DNA of 64,000 bases from Girardinichthys multiradiatus. Lineage: Eukaryota; Chordata; Actinopteri; Cyprinodontiformes; Goodeidae. The stretch lies in assembly GCF_021462225.1 (NCBI RefSeq), contig NC_061804.1, positions 13,799,740 through 13,863,739 of the forward strand, written 5' to 3'. Positions within the stretch are counted from its first letter, which is position 1. Each line of letters begins with the position of its first letter. The notes under the pieces are model-generated. The model did no database searches and had not been told where the DNA came from. It worked only from the letters and a program-made list of their open reading frames with translations. A program made the position numbers and the translations under genes. Positions 59,077-64,000 of the stretch are shown piece after piece.

Positions 59077-62000
59077 CTTTAAAAGGAAATTGTAAAAGAA
59101 AAATGTAGAAAGGGACCAGTTTGAAATGATTGTGAATTCGGGTAAATGTCCCTTAACATGTTCCACCTCTGCCACAAGCTTTTTGTATCTACTAACAAGC
59201 TTCTAGGACAATTCTGAGAGGATTTTCATAAGAAAATATTAACTTTGTTGTCCTTAAACCACTTTGTAACTAATTTGTCTGTATGAGTAGGGTTTTGTGT
59301 CAATATTGAAGACCTATTTGTGTCCAAGCTTTAACGTCCTGGTTGATCTCTTGAGACGTTGCTACAGTATTTTGACAAAATGTTTTTTCCTCTTGATGTT
59401 ATCTATTTTGTGAAGTGCACCAGTACCTCCTGCCGCAAAGGTCGTACACAACAGGACGCTGCCATCCCCTGTACTTCACAGTTGGGATGGTGTTCTAAAG
59501 GTTGTAAGCATCCTACATATTCCTCCTAATCTAAAAATGTCTAATAGGACTAAACACTTCAATTGTAGTTTTATCCGACCACAGGACAGGTCACCAAAGA
59601 TTAAGGTCTTTGTCCCTAATTGCTTGCCAAACTGTAACCTGGCTTTTTGCTCTCTGAGTGAGAGGCAGAGAGGAATCTGTGCAGGTTTCAAAGAATTTTG
59701 GAGTTCATTACAAGATCTTGGGTTAACTGGTAATATGTGTCAAATGTGACTTGTGTCTTACTTGCTCAAAAGATAGTAGGCCATTGGCTTTGCCCAGATG
59801 CACCAAATCTTCAAGTATGGCCTTCTTTAATTCCTGTTAACAGATAAGATATATGTATAATAATGATTGATTTAAATCAGTTACTAAATCTTTTAGAGTG
59901 TTTACAAAGGTTTTAACTACCGTGTTTTTACAAAGGTCCTTGTAAGTGCCCAGAATGCCTTTCTTCTTGGCCCACTCAGGCATCACTTCAGAGTCAGGAA
60001 CCACAATTCCCACTAAACAGGACTGGAAAAAGAAGTCACAACGTCAATCCAAGAGGAAAACACACAGATAAAGGATTCTATACGAGAACCTACAAGTTTA
60101 GTTTGTGGGGACCTAAAATCTGAGCAAGTTACTTTATAGAAAGATTTCTGTCGTCAAAGTACTGTGGATTTTAGTATGATAAATTCTTACCTGCAGACTA
60201 TCCCCATGAACATAGAGCTGTGCCACGGGTTGACTCCTGATGTAGATGTTCTCGATCTTCTCAGGGGAGATGTACTCACCCTGCGCCAGCTTGAAGATGT
60301 GCTTTTTCCTGTCAATAATCTTCAGCGTGCCATTCTACAGCAGGCAACAGGTTGAACAAAATTGGATAAATTAAAGCAAACATTTCCTCACGTTATCACA
60401 ACAGCTTTTGGAACACTTCTTTATGACGGAGTCGCAAGTCTGGTATAAGCTTTATGTACGCACCGATAACCATTTGCCGATATCTCCGGTGTGAAGCCAA
60501 CCGTCTGCGTCCAGCGTCTCAGCTGTTCTCTCTGGGTCTTTGAGGTAGCCTTTAAACACATTTGGACCCTTCACACAGACCTAGACGAATAATTAGAAAC
60601 ACATAAGGGATCAAGTTCAGACATAAAACATGCAGAAATCATCTCCTATGCAAAAAAGGACTAATGCTAACACAAAAGAAAGACATAAGAGTAATTTAAA
60701 TAAAACCTTATATACAATTCAAATAAGCAGTTTGGCTAAAAATTACTTTGCTTACCTCTCCCTCATCCTTAGATGCAAAGTAGTTCTTCTCAGGAACATC
60801 CACCAGTTTAATGAGATTACATGGCAGAGGAGCCCCAACATGACCTATTAATCAGGTAAATAAAACAGGATTAGGTCTTCTTTGTAAGAGTCTTAACATA
60901 TGATTTCTGCATGCACTTTCACTGTGTGCCAACTATTTCCTATAAATGAAAAATAAATACATTATTTTATTATGTGAAACAGATATCCATTTGAAAACTG
61001 AGCAGCAGGGGGCAACATTGCACTACTTTTACTTCTGGGTTGTGTAGTGGTTACTTTTAATGTTGCTGTTTAAAGAATTATGAAGCGCAGATGTTTGTAA
61101 AAGTTGTTCAACCCTATTTCACGACATGATTCATCAAAATCTTGAATTAAATTTGACTTTAAAAGAACTTGATTTTCCTGAATCAGACGCAAATTGGCCG
61201 AAGAGACTATCCTTAATTGTATGCTCAGGCAACCTGTTGCAGCAAAAAAAGCTGTTAATTTTAGTTTGACATGTTGTTGGTTAATGTCTAAGCCTCACAG
61301 TGCATTTTGTCACTTTACAACCACAAACCCTATTTCAGTTCCTGCTATCACATGTGAATTAAGTTTCAATTATTTCTTTTCATGTGTTTGAAATATTTCC
61401 TGTATTTCATTTAACTGAGAATTTTTAAAAGTACAAGGAGCGTAAAGTAATTATTTGTGCAGGACTTTGTTTTATAAACATCAGAGTCAATCAGGCTGAA
61501 TACAAACGCAAGCCACACAGTTTAGTTGTTTAAGTGTTGGAAATTTTGAAAACCATGTATAATTTCTTTTCTTCCTTTTCCAGTTTTCCACTTTTTTATG
61601 TTGGTCTATTGCACAAAATGCCAAATAAGCACAGTGGCACTCAAAAACATACTTGCTCTTGATACAATGGCATGTTTTTGTGACATTCGAAAACCCCCCC
61701 ATGTTTTAGGGGAACAAATATCAAAGCAGAAATAACCTGCTTACATGAGTATGCACGTTCTTAGACTAAAACTTTGTAGAAGCAAATTTTATCAAAAAAA
61801 GAGCCTTCAGTCTCTTGTGGTAGAAGTTTGGTAGAAGTCAAATGTCTTATTGTACACAGCGTTGCGTGGGGGCTGGGGAAGGATGGATGTGTAACTTTAT
61901 GTAGGATGCAGTCTTACATTAATGCAAAAATGTGCTAAATTAAGAAAGTTGTAGATGAAACTCCAAATGAGTTATTGGAATATTATAGCAAAGCAAGGCA

Positions 62001-63025
62001 CAAATGAGACGTTTACAAATGTTACTGATCTGTTGCACCTCCTTGTAGATGTGGAAAATCACCTAAGCAATCAGATTGAACAGCTCTTTCATCTCCATTT
62101 GATTCATAAAGCCTCTCCCCTTTTTCCTACTTTAGAAAATGCATATGGACCTGCTCGTTCTCCCACTCTCACCCATTTTTTCCATCCATAAATCATCTAC
62201 TTGGAGAAGAGGAGATACAGCTAGTGTCTGAGCTGTTATATCGCTGTACAACACACACTATCACAGAGTGGAGATTTGGGGGCATATCTGAAGCAGTTCA
62301 TGCAAAACAGCAACAGCACATTTCCTTCCTGAGCCGTACAACCACAATAACCTTAATCAGGCACCTTTTCAAACAGGAAAGTTGATTATTGCCCAAAGTC
62401 ACAATTCACTGTCATCACTTTTTGACCTCCGATTGGAGACATAAATCAAGCAAACAAGTTCCATAGTGTGAGCAGAGATTAGCATCTCTCTGTCTCTTCA
62501 AGGCCTGTGGTGCAAACACAGATGCTCACCTGAGGTCCAGTCTCCTGGTGTGGTGTAGGTACAGCCAGCCGTGCACTCTGTTTGTCCATATGCTTCATAA
62601 ACCTCCACAGAAACATGGGAAATGCAAAGAAAAGGGATGTGTGAACAGTCTTCCTATTGTTGTACAGTTTTGATGAGCCTTGTAGACTAAGTTTACATGA
62701 ATAAAGTGTATGTGGATGATCTGCATTGTCATGGTAAACAGTTTGGGTCAGTTTGTGCTGCAGACACCAGAATAAGGGCTTTTTTCTTGGTTGTAAATCT
62801 TTCCAAGGGAAATATGTGCCACTTTCTGTAACACTATCTCATCAGATAATCTGTAACTATGCCAGTCTAGTTCAGTAAATGTTGAAGGCCTATAATATGT
62901 GCCTGTTTGTGAGTGAGTATGTTCCTTACCTGGCAACCTAAAGCTGCTCTGAGAAAACTCAGTACGGTGGGTGAGGTAGGAGCTGCTCCTGTTATAATCA
63001 TCCTCAGCCTTCCTCCCAGGCTGGC
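58936..63025 (-). CDS. acsl6: acsl6, long-chain acyl-CoA synthetase 6 (3' part, last 8 coding exons)
   Basis: ACSL6 forms fatty acyl-CoA from a long-chain fatty acid, ATP and CoA at ER, mitochondrial outer or plasma membranes. It is brain-enriched and favours DHA in mammals. The eight exons are 62930-63025, 62530-62602, 60756-60844, 60464-60580, 60191-60334, 59921-60022, 59762-59833 and 58936-59076. They give 277 residues plus stop, about the last 40% of a 697-aa protein. Visible family motifs are [13 protein letters not shown] (ATP/AMP site), [39 protein letters not shown] (FACS signature, split across positions 131-158) and the end [13 protein letters not shown]...LYSSISM. The ISM ending and synteny point to ACSL6 rather than ACSL1. 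The upstream exons, including the alternative gate-domain exons, lie beyond the right edge. Confidence 0.93.
59077..59761 (-). other. acsl6 intron with Tc1 relic
   Basis: This is the intron between the last two coding exons. Most of it is a Tc1-like relic. Confidence 0.6.
59290..59720 (-). mobile_element. Tc1-like relic
   Basis: The plus strand contains CTCTTGAGACGTTGCTACAG, GATGTTATCTATTTTGTGAA, GTGCACCAGTACCTCCTGC, TTGGGATGGTGTTCTAAAGG and AACTGTAACCTGGCTTTTTG. These are shared with the reverse complement of a widespread fish Tc1 transposase gene. It is degraded. Confidence 0.7.
59762..59833 (-). CDS. acsl6: acsl6 exon, second from last
   Basis: This exon encodes [18 protein letters not shown] to LSFEQ, 24 codons. 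The acceptor is TTAACAG|GAA and the donor CAA|GTAAGA. Confidence 0.94.
59921..60022 (-). CDS. acsl6: acsl6 exon, third from last
   Basis: This exon encodes [20 protein letters not shown] to DLCKNT, 34 codons. The acceptor is TTCCAG|TCC and the donor ACG|GTAGTT. Confidence 0.94.
60191..60334 (-). CDS. acsl6: acsl6 exon, fourth from last (FACS signature)
   Basis: This exon encodes [20 protein letters not shown] to YVHGDSLQ, 48 codons. It contains the fatty acyl-CoA synthetase signature. The acceptor is CTGTAG|AAT and the donor CAG|GTAAG. Confidence 0.95.
60464..60580 (-). CDS. acsl6: acsl6 exon, fifth from last
   Basis: This exon encodes [19 protein letters not shown], then [14 protein letters not shown], 39 codons. 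The acceptor is GTCTAG|GTC and the donor TCG|GTGCGT. Confidence 0.95.
60756..60844 (-). CDS. acsl6: acsl6 exon, sixth from last
   Basis: This exon encodes [20 protein letters not shown] to SKDEGE. It starts in phase 1 and completes Gly with the upstream exon. The acceptor is TTAATAG|GT and the donor GAG|GTAAGC. Confidence 0.94.
60845..62529 (-). other. acsl6 intron with Tc1 end fragment
   Basis: This 1.7-kb intron contains a CTCF-like AGCAGCAGGGGGCAAC (61001-61016) and a short Tc1-like end fragment (61485-61640). Nothing else is recognised. Confidence 0.55.
61485..61640 (+). mobile_element. Tc1-like terminal fragment
   Basis: GGCTGAATACAAACGCAAGC, GAAAACCATGTATAATTTC and ATGTTGGTCTATTGCAC match the terminal region of the family relic in meikin intron 3, in the opposite orientation. 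Confidence 0.55.
62530..62602 (-). CDS. acsl6: acsl6 exon, seventh from last (AMP-binding motif)
   Basis: This exon encodes [20 protein letters not shown] then DWTS. YGQTE is the conserved ATP/AMP-binding motif. The acceptor is TGTGGAG|GTT and the donor TCAG|GTGAGC. Confidence 0.95.
62930..63025 (-). CDS. acsl6: acsl6 exon, eighth from last
   Basis: This exon encodes [19 protein letters not shown] to FLRAALGCQ, 32 codons. The acceptor is GTACAG|GCC and the donor CAG|GTAAGG. It is the most 5' acsl6 exon I can see. Confidence 0.95.
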
Positions 63026-64000
63026 CTGTACCAAGATGAAGCAAATGAATGAGTGTCAGGAATCTCAGCATTGCTAGTAAAATAGATTTTAGGCCGAAAT
63101 TTGGTGTAATAGCTACAAAGAAACACAGTTTGAAGACATTTTTTTAAATGTATTTCCTTTTTTGTTTTGTTTTATATTCAATATCACAGAGACAGTTTTC
63201 ATATTCAAACTCCATTTAAAGAACTTTAGCATCCTCCACACTTATTGTCACTCCTGATGTAGATGTGTAAATGGTCTTAAACAAATTTTTTTTTTTGCAG
63301 CATAATCTCACACTAAGATTAGACCATTTATTTTTTACAATGAGCTATTTCCTTGTAGCCATTTCTGGATCAACACATTACGTGTGACATGACAACATGA
63401 ATGGCATGTTCTCATGTCTTTCTCGTTTTTAAGAGTGCTGATATATGAACCTCAAACCTTGTTTTGGGGCTTTCTCAGCCTTAACGAGTTTTCTTCAAGG
63501 GTCGCTCTGTATTTAGCTCCAGTCACCTATGCACCAATTCTGATCAGGTTGCCTGTCACTGCATGATGCTGCAACCACCATGTTTTACACTGCTGATATG
63601 TTAACCTCAGCCCTAGTCACACGCTTTTTGCAACCACTAACAGATTATTTTCAGGGATTGCCCTGTATTTAGTTACATTTACCTTCGCATCAACTATAAG
63701 CAGCTTCCTCTGTCGCCGCTCAAGATAAGTATCCCCACAGCATAATACTCCCACTGCCATGTTTCACAGTGGTGATGGTATGTGTCATTGCATTGTTATT
63801 CTAATAACTAATTAGAAGTTGATCAACAGTTCGATCAACTTTCGAAGGTGAAGTATACATAAAAATGCTTCAGTTACATTTGTTTTATGAAAACAATTAA
63901 GTGTGTCACTAATTGAGGCACCATTGACTTTGTAAAAACAGTGAATTCCTGATGTAAGATTTTTTCTTCAGTTAGTAAATGTACACAAATTAAATGTGGG
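63026..64000 (-). other. acsl6 intron (continues beyond window)
   Basis: No further exon is visible up to the window edge. A Tc1 relic with a duplicated segment lies at about 63470-63790. Confidence 0.55.
63470..63790 (-). mobile_element. Tc1-like relic with repeated segment
   Basis: Two adjacent stretches share the same Tc1 text: CTGTATTTAGCTCCAGTCAC ... CAACCACCATGTTTTACA, and CTGTATTTAGTTACATTTAC ... CCCACTGCCATGTTTCACAG. The same region of the transposase gene is present twice in tandem. Confidence 0.6.

Overview
This window comes from a ray-finned (teleost) fish genome. The genes are vertebrate and intron-rich, and the intergenic and intronic DNA is AT-rich. The interspersed repeats are typical of fish: several Tc1/mariner families, L1-, L2- and other LINE fragments, and tRNA-derived SINEs. 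I cannot name the species.

Four genes are readable, all transcribed from the minus strand. From right to left (5' to 3') they are: acsl6 (last 8 coding exons only, 58936-63025), meikin (8 coding exons, 48818-53280), fnip1 (complete, 18 coding exons, 5400-47701) and rapgef6 (first coding exon only, 355-411). Human 5q31 has the same order and orientation, ACSL6-MEIKIN-FNIP1-RAPGEF6, from general knowledge. This synteny supports naming the two weakest calls, meikin and rapgef6. I built the exon models by hand from codon continuity, GT-AG junctions and remembered family sequence. Every junction in the three multi-exon models joins in frame.

Fnip1 dominates the window. Its predicted product has 1236 residues and is the folliculin (FLCN) partner in amino-acid sensing at the lysosome (Rag GTPase GAP) and an HSP90 co-chaperone. 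Intron 1 is about 17 kb and holds an intact Tc1-like transposon with DD36E spacing. Introns 7 and 12 hold two near-identical DD34E Tc1 copies in the same orientation. Intron 11 holds a truncated LINE. The fnip1 promoter has three CCAAT boxes and a TCACGTG E-box of the type bound by MiT/TFE factors.

Meikin encodes a predicted 389-residue, mostly disordered kinetochore regulator of meiosis I. It has an acidic patch, a perfect match to the separase consensus, and a hydrophobic C-terminal block. A 5'-truncated L1 with clear target-site duplications sits about 0.3 kb upstream of its start codon. The acsl6 part carries the C-terminal half of a long-chain acyl-CoA synthetase.

The rest is intronic or intergenic DNA with decayed Tc1 relics, SINEs, a MITE, microsatellites and two 19-base G/C homopolymers. 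I found no rRNA or intact tRNA gene and no CRISPR array. The main points for follow-up are the meikin gene and its separase-like site, the apparent absence of the mammalian reductive-stress Cys degron from fnip1, the fnip1 promoter architecture, and the DD36E transposon.
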